Positions 17,079-24,850 of a DNA stretch of 64,000 bases are shown piece after piece. A model generated the notes under the pieces. It was not told the DNA's origin. It searched no databases and saw nothing but the letters and a program-made list of their open reading frames with translations. A program made the translations under genes and the position numbers. This DNA is from Herbiconiux aconitum (GTDB taxonomy: Bacteria; Actinomycetota; Actinomycetes; Actinomycetales; Microbacteriaceae), in the NCBI RefSeq assembly GCF_024979235.1, contig NZ_JANLCM010000002.1, positions 1,302,001 through 1,366,000 on the forward strand, written 5' to 3'. Position 1 is the first letter of the stretch, and each line of letters starts with the position of its first letter.

Positions 17079-17890
17079 CGCAGCATCCCACGGGGGTCGG
17101 GAGCGTCGGCGGCGACGCGACGGAGGGCATCCGTCACCATCGCGTCGAAGAGCGCCGCGCCCTCGGCAGCGGTCGCTCCGCTCGGGTCGCCCAGGATGCC
17201 TGACTCCGACACCGCGGCGACACCGCCCGCCGCCAGGAGGGGCAGCAATTCGGTCATCGGCGCCGTGTTGCCCGCACCGGGCAGCGGAAGCCGCACCGCC
17301 GTCGGCGCGAGGTGCAGCATGAGCGAGGTCTCGGTGCGCCCGGCGTGCGCGTCGCGCACAGACCCGCCGAGCCCGGCAGGCGCGTCCGCCACGGAGCCTG
17401 CGGGCACGGCGGGCGCATCCGCCAGCGCCCCGGCCTCGCCGGCTCTCGACGCCGCGCCGCGCTCGGGGGCCGGCACGGCACACGGCAGCCACGCGACGCC
17501 GTGGTTCTCGGCGCGGAGCTGGGGCACCGCCGACACGAGGGTCGCCACGTTGCCGCCGTGGCCGTTCACGATGACGACCCGCGCCGCCCAGGTCGACAAC
17601 GAGCGCACCAGTTCGATCAGCACGAACCGCAGTGCCTCGTGTCCGATCGAGATCGTGCCCGGGAACGACTGGTGCTCCCCGCTGGCGCCGTAGGCCAGCA
17701 CCGGCGCGACCACCACCGGGTCGCCGGCGGAACGCATCCGTTCGCCGACAACGGATGCGACGGCGCGCGCGATCACGGAGTCGGTGTCGAACGGCAGGTG
17801 AGGTCCGTGCTGCTCGGTCGACCCGATCGGCAGCAGAACGGTCGCGCCCGGCGGCACGGACGGCCAGCTCAGGGCGTCGAGTCCGGTCAC
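17075..17890 (-). CDS. mftE: Mycofactocin biosynthesis peptidyl-dipeptidase MftE
   Basis: A creatininase-family metallohydrolase of about 271 residues that releases the cross-linked Val-Tyr product (AHDP) from processed MftA. Metal-site motifs are all present: LLPIGSTEQHGPHLPFDTD, GASGEHQSFPGTIS and IVNGHGGN. An Ala/Gly-rich insertion of about 50 residues follows the ENHGVAWLPC segment and is not typical. It lies between mftD and mftF, overlapping mftF by ATGA. The GTG at 17890 gives the usual N-terminus; GTG 17902 and ATG 17947 are alternatives and no site has a clear ribosome sequence. Confidence 0.92.
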   Translation of the reverse strand: MTGLDALSWPSVPPGATVLLPIGSTEQHGPHLPFDTDSVIARAVASVVGERMRSAGDPVVVAPVLAYGASGEHQSFPGTISIGHEALRFVLIELVRSLSTWAARVVIVNGHGGNVATLVSAVPQLRAENHGVAWLPCAVPAPERGAASRAGEAGALADAPAVPAGSVADAPAGLGGSVRDAHAGRTETSLMLHLAPTAVRLPLPGAGNTAPMTELLPLLAAGGVAAVSESGILGDPSGATAAEGAALFDAMVTDALRRVAADAPDPRGMLR

Positions 17891-17988
17891 GTCGCCCACG
17901 CTATCCGTTGGGCTCCCCGAACGCCCGCGACGGCCTCTTCCCGCCACAGGTTCGCGTCGAGAAACGCAAACGTGAAGTCCACCTCGTG

Positions 17989-19320
17989 CTACTTCTTCTC
18001 AGCCTCGGCCTTCGCCAGTGGCTTCGCGGTGCGCGTGCGCGGCCCCGCCTTCGACCCGGCGCCGGCCGGCGGCGCAGCAGCGGCGCTCGACGCCGCAGCC
18101 GACGATCCGGCAGCACCCCCGGCCCCACCGTCGTCACCCGCGGCCGATCCCGCCCCGAGCGTGCGCGTGAACCCTTCAGGAATCACGAGGTCATCAGGCC
18201 CGAGCTCGTGCACCGACGCATGCCCGGTGCCGAGCACCGCCGAATCCAGTCCGCCGCGCAGGATGTCGAGCACGTTCTCCACCCCGGCCTGCCCGTTGGC
18301 CGCGAGCCCCCAGAGGTAGGCCCGCCCGATCATCACGGCCCGGGCCCCGAGCGCGACCGCCTTCGCCACGTCTCCGCCGCGCCGCACCCCACCGTCGAGC
18401 ACGACCTCGATCTGGTCGCCGACCGCCGCAGCGACCGACGGCAGCATCCGGATGGTCGCCGGCGTGGTGTCGAGGTTGTTGCCGCCGTGGTTCGACACCG
18501 AGATCGCGGTCACACCGGCGTCCACCGCACGGAGCGCGTCGTCGATCCGCGTCACGCCCTTCAGCATGAACGGCCCGCCCCACTCCTCACGCAGCCATGC
18601 GACGTCTTCCCACGTGGGCGGCGGTGTCTGCATCCACTCGTAGTAGGCCCCGAAGAACGTCGGCGCCACGCCCCCGGGCGGCTGCAGGTTCGGCGCGGTC
18701 AGGTCGGGCAACTCCCGCCGCCGCAGGTACGCCAGAAGCCAGGCCGGATGCGGCAGCACGTTCGGCGCGAAGTTCACCATGGTCTTCAGGTCGAGCTTCT
18801 CGGGAATCGAGGGGCTCCCCCAGTCGCGCCCGTTCGAGAACGACCAGTCGAGGGTGGCGATCAGCCCGCGCGCACCGGCCTTCCGGGCCCGGTCCATCCG
18901 CTGGATCATCGCATCCCGCGTTCCCGTCCAGTACATCTGGAACAGCGTGTTCGGGTTCGCCGCGACGACCTCTTCCACCGGCTTCGACGCGAACGAGGAC
19001 AGCCCCATCGTGATGCCTCGATTGGCGGCGGCGCGTGACACCGCGACCTCGCCATCGGGATGCACGGCCTGCACCCCCGTGGGAGAGATCATCACGGGGA
19101 ACGAGAGCGGCAGCCCCATCACCGAGGTCGAGAGATCGCGGGAGGGCTTGTGCCCCGCGACGTGCGGCGCGAATCCGATCTCCGAGAAGGCGCCGATGTT
19201 GTCTTCGATCGTGAGGCCGCGCTCGGAGCCGGCCACCAGGGCCCCGTACACCGAGGAGGGCAAGCGCTTCTGCGCCCGGCGCTGCGCCTCGGCGACCGTT
19301 TCGAACCAGGGATTCGCCAT
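17989..19320 (-). CDS. mftD: Pre-mycofactocin synthase MftD
   Basis: A 443-residue FMN enzyme of the lactate-oxidase-like alpha-hydroxyacid dehydrogenase family. By family knowledge MftD oxidatively deaminates AHDP to pre-mycofactocin. Seen here: MANPWFETV start, FPVMISPTGVQAVHPDGE, and the flavin-site segment SVSNHGGNNLDTTPATI, with NN where lactate oxidases have RQ, as expected for MftD. GARAVMIGRAYLWGL follows. The C-terminus adds about 55 residues of Ala/Gly/Ser low complexity. It begins the mftDEF unit; a predicted MftR site lies 60-72 bases upstream. An in-frame ATG at 19362 is less likely. Confidence 0.93.
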   Translation of the reverse strand: MANPWFETVAEAQRRAQKRLPSSVYGALVAGSERGLTIEDNIGAFSEIGFAPHVAGHKPSRDLSTSVMGLPLSFPVMISPTGVQAVHPDGEVAVSRAAANRGITMGLSSFASKPVEEVVAANPNTLFQMYWTGTRDAMIQRMDRARKAGARGLIATLDWSFSNGRDWGSPSIPEKLDLKTMVNFAPNVLPHPAWLLAYLRRRELPDLTAPNLQPPGGVAPTFFGAYYEWMQTPPPTWEDVAWLREEWGGPFMLKGVTRIDDALRAVDAGVTAISVSNHGGNNLDTTPATIRMLPSVAAAVGDQIEVVLDGGVRRGGDVAKAVALGARAVMIGRAYLWGLAANGQAGVENVLDILRGGLDSAVLGTGHASVHELGPDDLVIPEGFTRTLGAGSAAGDDGGAGGAAGSSAAASSAAAAPPAGAGSKAGPRTRTAKPLAKAEAEKK

Positions 19321-19379
19321 CGAATTCTCACTCTCTTCTCGGTACGACGTCGACGAGAACAACTGCCGACATTCTATCT

Positions 19380-19392
19380 GACACTCGGTGCC
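19380..19392. promoter_or_regulatory. Predicted MftR operator upstream of mftD
   Basis: GACACTCGGTGCC matches the inverted-repeat pattern GACAC-N3-GTGCC also found between mftR and mftA. Read on the mftD strand, GGCACCGAGTGTC is followed after three bases by TAGAAT, a plausible -10 box, so a bound repressor would block the promoter. Assignment is inference from the shared motif. Confidence 0.55.
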
Positions 19393-19405
19393 AAAACATC
19401 ATCGA

Positions 19406-20374
19406 TCATGTTCGGAACAACTCCCCCAGCGCCGGCGCGATGTCGTGGAAGGTGCGGATGGCGTGGAACCCACCCCGCCCGATCCGCGCCAGTTCGCGCC
19501 CGAGCTCGACATCTTTCTCTCCGCTCGTATCGAGCAGCACGTCGAGCCGGGGCAGTCGCCCGGCGAACGGTCGCGGGTCGGGCCCGGCGTTGTGCACGCA
19601 GTCGGAGAGCAGGATGACGCGGGCATTCCGCGGAGGCACCCCCGCCAGTTGCGTGGCCGCGAGCTGCAGCGGGAACGCGATGTTGGTGAGCCCACGGGCC
19701 GGGATGCGGAGCATCTCGTCGAGCAGCTCCATGGGGCGCACCGGGTCGCCGAGCCGCTGGAGCACGGCGGCATCCGACCAGAACGCGATGACCGCCAGCG
19801 CGTCGTGCCCGCCCTGCCCGATCTCGGCGGCGAGCGCCCCCACGGTCGCCGCCGCAGTGCGCACCCGCTCCCCTTTCATCGACCCCGACACGTCGACCGC
19901 GAGCACCACGGAGCGCCGGGCGCGCACGCGTTCGCGCACGATGATATCCTCGTCGTCGGGCACCGGATGCTCGGCGAGCATCTCGAGGGTCTGGTCGAGG
20001 TCGATGTCGTCGCTCCCGCCGCGATACGGCACGCTCGCGAAGTGGCCCGAGCCGCGGTCGCGCGCGGTGTCGACCTTGGGCTTCGGCACCGAGAGGCGGG
20101 CCGCGATCTGCGCGGCGCGGGCTCGCACCACCGGGTCGAGTTGAGGATCCTCGTCGCTGAGAGGGATGACGGAAGCCGGGTCGTCGGTGAATCCCGCCCC
20201 CGACCCGGTCGGCCGACGCGCACCCGAGCCGGCGGAACGCCCCGGCTGCGGCCGCAGCACGAGCCCAGCGCTCGAACCGGCCACGTCGAACACGGTCGGA
20301 TCGGCGTCGAGCTGCTTCGGCTTGCGCCTCAACGGCTTCGCCCCGCGCGGAGGCTCAGCACTGCGTCGCGACAC
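19406..20374 (-). CDS. VWA-domain protein of MoxR-VWA pair
   Basis: A 322-residue protein with a basic, disordered N-terminal third and a C-terminal von Willebrand A domain. The MIDAS metal site is complete: DVSGSMKG, a Thr in the GLTNIAFPL loop, and the Asp in LLSDCVHN. It starts at GTG, 24 bases after the MoxR stop. MoxR ATPases with VWA partners insert metals or remodel enzyme complexes, as in methanol or CO dehydrogenase maturation. Its position between the SDR array and mftD suggests it serves mycofactocin-linked redox enzymes, but the client is unknown and no such multi-subunit dehydrogenase is in the window. Confidence 0.85.
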   Translation of the reverse strand: MSRRSAEPPRGAKPLRRKPKQLDADPTVFDVAGSSAGLVLRPQPGRSAGSGARRPTGSGAGFTDDPASVIPLSDEDPQLDPVVRARAAQIAARLSVPKPKVDTARDRGSGHFASVPYRGGSDDIDLDQTLEMLAEHPVPDDEDIIVRERVRARRSVVLAVDVSGSMKGERVRTAAATVGALAAEIGQGGHDALAVIAFWSDAAVLQRLGDPVRPMELLDEMLRIPARGLTNIAFPLQLAATQLAGVPPRNARVILLSDCVHNAGPDPRPFAGRLPRLDVLLDTSGEKDVELGRELARIGRGGFHAIRTFHDIAPALGELFRT

Positions 20375-20398
20375 CGGGGAGTCGGCCTCGACGGCTCT

Positions 20399-21322
20399 TC
20401 ATCCGGGCTCGGCGCGGGCGGGCTCCAGGATGAAGTGGTCTTCCCAGATCTCGCGCAGCACCCGCTCGGGCGTTGTCTCGGCGGCTTCGTCGAGGTGGAT
20501 GCGCCCCGACAGCGACACGAGCATGGCGTCGAAGAGGGTGGTTCGATAGGCGTCGTCGGTCGGCGCCGGTGACGACTCGTCGAACCCCCGAAGCGCGAAC
20601 AGCTCGTGCGCCACCAGGGCGCAGTCGATCGCGCCCCGCACGCTGGAGCCCTGCCGCACATCCGGATGCGTGCGGGTCGCCCGGGTGAGCGCGACGGCGT
20701 CGGGGATGATGCGTTCGGCCAGCGGGCCCAGCAGTCCGGTGCGGAGCGCGACGATGCCACGTTCCGATTCGGCGTCCTGGTAGCCCACGACGATGCGGTT
20801 GAGGCGGTCGGCGACGCTCGTCGAGAGCCGCGTGGTGCCGACATTGTCGAAGGGGTTCATCGACGCGATCACCCGGAAGGTGGGCTGCGCTTCGATGAGC
20901 CCCACCCGCGGCACCTCGATCGCGCGGTCGGCCATCGCGGTGAGCAGCGTGTTGAGGGTGTCCTCCGGCGCACGGTTGAACTCCTCGATGTAGAGGAAAC
21001 CGCCCTGTCGCATCGCTTCGACCAGGGGCCCGGCCACGAAGTTGTCGGCGCTGTAGTCCTCGCGCAGCACCCGTGCCGGGTTGTGGTGGCCCACCAGCTT
21101 CGCCGGCGTCAGGTCGGCGTTGCCCTCGACGAAGAGCAGCGGGATGCCCCACTCCTCGGTGATCGCCTTGAGCATCGTCGTCTTCGACGTTCCCGGCGGG
21201 CCCTCGAGCACGAGGTCGCGGCCGGCGGCGACGGCCGCGAGCGCGAGTTCGAGCTCGCGTTCACGGCCCACCAGGTGCGCGGCGATCCTGCGGCGGGTCT
21301 CCGCCACATCCGTCTCACCCAT
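20399..21322 (-). CDS. MoxR-family AAA+ ATPase
   Basis: A 307-residue AAA+ chaperone ATPase. Walker A is EGPPGTSKTTMLKA (about 39-52), Walker B FLYIEEFNRAP, sensor 1 FRVIASMNPFDNVGTTRLS, with the arginine-finger segment SVADRLNR. A GGAGGGATGG ribosome site precedes the ATG. It is transcribed between the last mycofactocin-type SDR gene and its VWA partner, with 39 bases to the SDR stop, so it probably belongs to the mft transcript. It would supply energy for activation of an unidentified client. Confidence 0.9.
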   Translation of the reverse strand: MGETDVAETRRRIAAHLVGRERELELALAAVAAGRDLVLEGPPGTSKTTMLKAITEEWGIPLLFVEGNADLTPAKLVGHHNPARVLREDYSADNFVAGPLVEAMRQGGFLYIEEFNRAPEDTLNTLLTAMADRAIEVPRVGLIEAQPTFRVIASMNPFDNVGTTRLSTSVADRLNRIVVGYQDAESERGIVALRTGLLGPLAERIIPDAVALTRATRTHPDVRQGSSVRGAIDCALVAHELFALRGFDESSPAPTDDAYRTTLFDAMLVSLSGRIHLDEAAETTPERVLREIWEDHFILEPARAEPG

Positions 21323-21361
21323 GCATCCATCCCTCCAGCCCGGTCGACCCGGGCACAGCCC

Positions 21362-22201
21362 TCACTTGATCGTGTACCCGGCGTCGATCTTCAGCTCGGT
21401 TCCCGTGACGTAACGCGCCTCGTCGGAGGCCAGATACAGCACGGCGTTCGAGATGTCGATCGCCTCCACCCAGGGGATCGGCAGCGCGTTGGTGGTGGCG
21501 AAGATCTCGGCCGCCGCCTCCTGAGTGGGGTGTTCGACATCCGGCATGAACAACCGGAAGGTCGCCTCGTTGAGGATCATGTCGGTGGCCACACCCGTGG
21601 GATGCACCGTGTTCACGCGGATGCGGTGCGGAGCGAGTTCCAATGCGAGCGTGCGCATGATCCCGACCACGGCGTGTTTCGACGCGGTGTAGGCCACCAC
21701 GTTCGGCGTGCCCTTGAGACCCGCTGCCGAGGAGGTGATGATGATCGACCCGCCCGTGCCCTGCTCGATCAGGTGCGGGATGACGGCTTTCGCCGTGTGC
21801 CAGACGCCTTTCGAGTTGATGTCGTTCACCATGTCCCACTCGTCGTCGGAGACCAGGTGCGACTGCTCACCGAACGCGAAGATGCCCGCGTTGGCCGACA
21901 CGATGTCGACGTGCCCGAGTTCGGCCACGCCCTCGTCGAGGGCGGCCTTCAGCGCGTCGTAGTCGCGCACGTCGGCCTTGCGCGCCACGATCCGCCGATC
22001 GAGCGCCTCCACCTGGCGCACCGTCTCGGCGAGATCCTCCTCGGTGGCGCCCGGGTAGAACCGGTCCATTCCGGGAATCGACTCCGCGATGTCGATCGCG
22101 ATGATGTCCGCACCCTCCGCCGCCAACCGCAGGGCGTGCGACCGCCCCTGCCCACGGGCGGCGCCGGTGATGAAGGCGACCTTGCCGTCTACGCGTCCCA
22201 T
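21362..22201 (-). CDS. Mycofactocin-coupled SDR oxidoreductase (copy 4)
   Basis: A 279-residue short-chain dehydrogenase of the mycofactocin-associated subfamily. Motifs: TGAARGQGRSHALRL for NAD binding, NAGIF, and active-site Ser with YTASKHAVV giving Tyr and Lys. The helix insertion typical of this subfamily lies between the first Rossmann strands (SIPGMDRFYPGATEEDLAET). Members hold NAD(H) tightly and pass electrons to mycofactocin. The gene is last of four in tandem, 10 bases after copy 3. Its variable substrate region (ATFRLFMPDVEHPTQEAA) differs from its paralogues, so a different alcohol is likely. Confidence 0.92.
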   Translation of the reverse strand: MGRVDGKVAFITGAARGQGRSHALRLAAEGADIIAIDIAESIPGMDRFYPGATEEDLAETVRQVEALDRRIVARKADVRDYDALKAALDEGVAELGHVDIVSANAGIFAFGEQSHLVSDDEWDMVNDINSKGVWHTAKAVIPHLIEQGTGGSIIITSSAAGLKGTPNVVAYTASKHAVVGIMRTLALELAPHRIRVNTVHPTGVATDMILNEATFRLFMPDVEHPTQEAAAEIFATTNALPIPWVEAIDISNAVLYLASDEARYVTGTELKIDAGYTIK

Positions 22202-22211
22202 CCGGCGGCCC

Positions 22212-23045
22212 TCACTTCACCGCAGCGCCGGCGTCGACCGGCAGCATGACGCCGGTGACGTAGCGCGCTTCGTCGGAGGCCAGCCAGAGCACTGCGTTCG
22301 AGATGTCGACCGCTTCGACCCACGGAATGGGCAGCGCGTTCATCGCGATCGCGGCGTCGGCGAAGTCCTGCTTCGTGGGGTTCTCGAGGTCGGGCCGGAA
22401 CAGGCGGTAGATGGCGTCGTTCTGCACCATCGGGGTGTCGACCGTGGTGGGGTGGATGCTGTTCACGCGGATGAAGTCGGGTGCGAGCTCCAACGCCAGG
22501 GTGCGCATGAGCCCCACCACGCCGTGCTTGGCCGAGACGTAGTGCGAGATGTTCGGGTAGGCGAAGATGCCGGCATCCGAACTCGTCAGAATGATCGACC
22601 CGCCGTTGCCGCCGGCCCGAAGGTGCGGGATCGCAGCCTTCGCGGTGCGCCACACTCCCCCGAGGTTGATGTCGATCATGTTCTTCCATTCCTCATCGGG
22701 AATGTCTTGCGACAGGTTCGGCGAACCCGAGATGCCGGCGTTCGCCGAGACGATGTCGAGCCGGCCGAGTTGGGCGACGCCCTCGTCGAGCGCTCCCTTC
22801 AGCTGGTCGAAGTCGCGCACGTCGGCCTTGCTGGCGACGATGCGGCGGTCGAGCGCTTCGACCTGCCGCACGGTTTCGGCGAGATCCTCCTCGGTCGCTC
22901 CGTCGTAGGGGTTCTCGGGGATCGCCTCGCAGATGTCGATCGCGATGATGTCGGCGCCTTCCTGCGCCAGCCGGATCGCGTGCGAGCGCCCTTGCCCGCG
23001 AGCCGCGCCGGTGATGAATGCGACCTTTCCTTCTACACGCCCCAT
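22212..23045 (-). CDS. Mycofactocin-coupled SDR oxidoreductase (copy 3)
   Basis: A 277-residue paralogue starting MGRVEGKVAFITGAARGQ. It has the catalytic Tyr and Lys in YVSAKHGVV and the subfamily insertion CEAIPENPYDGATEEDLAE. The start follows GAAAGGAGCACGCA, identical to the leader of copy 2, a mark of gene duplication. A longer open frame upstream is a shadow of copies 1 and 2. By family knowledge it oxidises an alcohol with a bound nicotinamide regenerated by mycofactocin. Confidence 0.92.
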   Translation of the reverse strand: MGRVEGKVAFITGAARGQGRSHAIRLAQEGADIIAIDICEAIPENPYDGATEEDLAETVRQVEALDRRIVASKADVRDFDQLKGALDEGVAQLGRLDIVSANAGISGSPNLSQDIPDEEWKNMIDINLGGVWRTAKAAIPHLRAGGNGGSIILTSSDAGIFAYPNISHYVSAKHGVVGLMRTLALELAPDFIRVNSIHPTTVDTPMVQNDAIYRLFRPDLENPTKQDFADAAIAMNALPIPWVEAVDISNAVLWLASDEARYVTGVMLPVDAGAAVK

Positions 23046-23098
23046 TGCGTGCTCCTTTCGTCGTGAGCCCGCAGGCCCGTGAGCCCGGAGGCTCGGAT

Positions 23099-23935
23099 CT
23101 ATTTGATGAGCGAACCGGCATCCACCGGCAGAGTGACGCCGGTGACGTAGCGGGCCTCGTCGGAGGCGAACCACAGCACGGCGTTCGAGATGTCGACCGG
23201 ATCGACCCACTTGATCGGCAGCGCATTGAGCGTCTGGAACCGCTCGCCCACCACGTCGCGAGTGCGCTCGGCCAGCGGCAGGTCGCCCGCGAACAGCGCG
23301 TAGGTGGCGTCGTTGTGGATCATGTCGGTGTCGACACTGGTCGGATGCACGGAGTTCACCCGGATGAAGTCGGGCGCGAGTTCGAGCGCGAGGGTGCGCA
23401 TCAGCCCCACCACGCCGTGCTTCGCGGCCACGTAGTGTCCGATGTTCGGGATGGCCATCAGTCCGGCCGTCGACGAGGTGAGCACGATCGATCCGCCCTT
23501 GCCGCCCGCCTTCAGGTGCGGCACGGCCGCCTTGACGGCGTGCCAGACGCCGGTGAGGTTGGTGTCGAGCATGTCTCCCCACTGCTCCTCGGTGAGCTCC
23601 TCCATACTGCCGAAACTGAAGATGCCCGCGTTCGCGGCCACGATGTCGAGGCGGCCGAGTTGTGCGACCCCGTCGTCGACCGCCGCTTGCACGGCCTCGT
23701 AATCGCGCACATCCGCTCGCGTGGCGACGATGCGCCGATCGAGCGCTTCGACCTGGCGAACGGTCTCCTCCATGTCGGCCGGAGTCGACATCGGGTAGGG
23801 CACCGAGTCGATCTGGTCTTCGATGTCGACCGCGATGATGTCGGCGCCTTCCTGCGCCAGCCGGAGCGCGTGGCTGCGCCCCTGCCCCCGTGCCGCGCCG
23901 GTGACGAACGCCACCTTTCCTTCTACACGCCCCAT
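23099..23935 (-). CDS. Mycofactocin-coupled SDR oxidoreductase (copy 2)
   Basis: A 278-residue paralogue. It shows TGAARGQGRSHALRL, the insertion DQIDSVPYPMSTPADMEET, NAGIF and YVAAKHGVV. The leader GAAAGGAGCACGCA before ATG is the same as that of copy 3. The substrate-loop segment ATYALFAGDLPLAERTRD is distinct from the other copies. It is codirectional with its paralogues and MftC, in a row without internal promoters that I could recognise. Confidence 0.92.
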   Translation of the reverse strand: MGRVEGKVAFVTGAARGQGRSHALRLAQEGADIIAVDIEDQIDSVPYPMSTPADMEETVRQVEALDRRIVATRADVRDYEAVQAAVDDGVAQLGRLDIVAANAGIFSFGSMEELTEEQWGDMLDTNLTGVWHAVKAAVPHLKAGGKGGSIVLTSSTAGLMAIPNIGHYVAAKHGVVGLMRTLALELAPDFIRVNSVHPTSVDTDMIHNDATYALFAGDLPLAERTRDVVGERFQTLNALPIKWVDPVDISNAVLWFASDEARYVTGVTLPVDAGSLIK

Positions 23936-23980
23936 TGCGTGCTCCTTTCGGTTGATCTTCTCGACGCCCGGATGGTCGGG

Positions 23981-24790
23981 TCAGTACTGCGTGTTGCCGG
24001 CGTCGACCGTCAGCTCGAGACTCGTGACGTAACGCGACTCGTCGGAGGCCAGGAACAGCACCGCGTTCGACTGGTCGACCGGCTCGGTGATCTCGATCGG
24101 CAACAGGTTGGCGAGCATGCCGCCGAGCTTCGGATGCGCTTCGAGCAACGGGCCGAACGCCCCGCCACCCAGCGTGCCCATGGGCGTGTTGACGCCGGTG
24201 GGGTGGATGGTGTTCACCCGCACGTTGTACTCCGAGAGCTCGGTCGCGTAGGCCCGCATGAGACCGACGACGGCGTGCTTCGAGGCGACATAGGCCGAGA
24301 GGAACGGCAGGCCCTTGATGCCCGCGGCCGAACTCGTCATGATGATCGATCCGCCCCCGTTGTCGATGAGGTGCTGCGCGGTGGTCTGCAGGGTGTTCCA
24401 GGTGCCCGTGAGGTTGGTGCCGATGGTCTGGTTCCAGACGTCTTCGGAGGTGCCCTTCCAATCGGCGATCACGCAGATGCCGGCGTTCGCCACCACGATG
24501 TCGAGCTTGCCGAGCTGTGCCACGCCCTCGTCGACCGCGGCTTTCAGGGCGGCGCGGTCGCGCACGTCCACCTTCGTGGCGATGATCCGGCGGTCGAGAG
24601 CTTCGACCTGACGCACGGTCTCGGCGAGATCCTCCTCGGTGGCCGAGGGGTAGTCGATGTTCGGGATGTGGTCGGCCAGGTCGACCGCGATGATGTCGGC
24701 TCCCTCTTCCGCCAACCGCACGGCGTGCGATCGACCCTGTCCGCGGGCGGCTCCGGTGATGAAAGCGACTTTGCCTTCGACTCGACCCAT
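23981..24790 (-). CDS. Mycofactocin-coupled SDR oxidoreductase (copy 1)
   Basis: A 269-residue paralogue, the one nearest mftC and the most diverged of the four. It shows TGAARGQGRSHAVRL, the insertion DHIPNIDYPSATEEDLAET, NAGICVIAD and YVASKHAVV. Its substrate loop (GTLGGGAFGPLLEAHPKLGG) is Gly-rich and unlike the others. I place the start at ATG 24790, matching the MGRVEGK start shared by paralogues, with AGAGGAAC upstream; an ATG 21 bases earlier overlaps that ribosome site. Confidence 0.92.
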   Translation of the reverse strand: MGRVEGKVAFITGAARGQGRSHAVRLAEEGADIIAVDLADHIPNIDYPSATEEDLAETVRQVEALDRRIIATKVDVRDRAALKAAVDEGVAQLGKLDIVVANAGICVIADWKGTSEDVWNQTIGTNLTGTWNTLQTTAQHLIDNGGGSIIMTSSAAGIKGLPFLSAYVASKHAVVGLMRAYATELSEYNVRVNTIHPTGVNTPMGTLGGGAFGPLLEAHPKLGGMLANLLPIEITEPVDQSNAVLFLASDESRYVTSLELTVDAGNTQY

Positions 24791-24850
24791 TGTTTGTTCC
24801 TCTCTCTCCACACACGGGTCGTGGATGCGGCCCGTGGCCTTGCTCCCGGG

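Noticed and set aside
19406..21322. A methanol or CO dehydrogenase operon suggested by MoxR-VWA
   Set aside because: No large dehydrogenase subunit, PQQ or molybdopterin gene is in the window.
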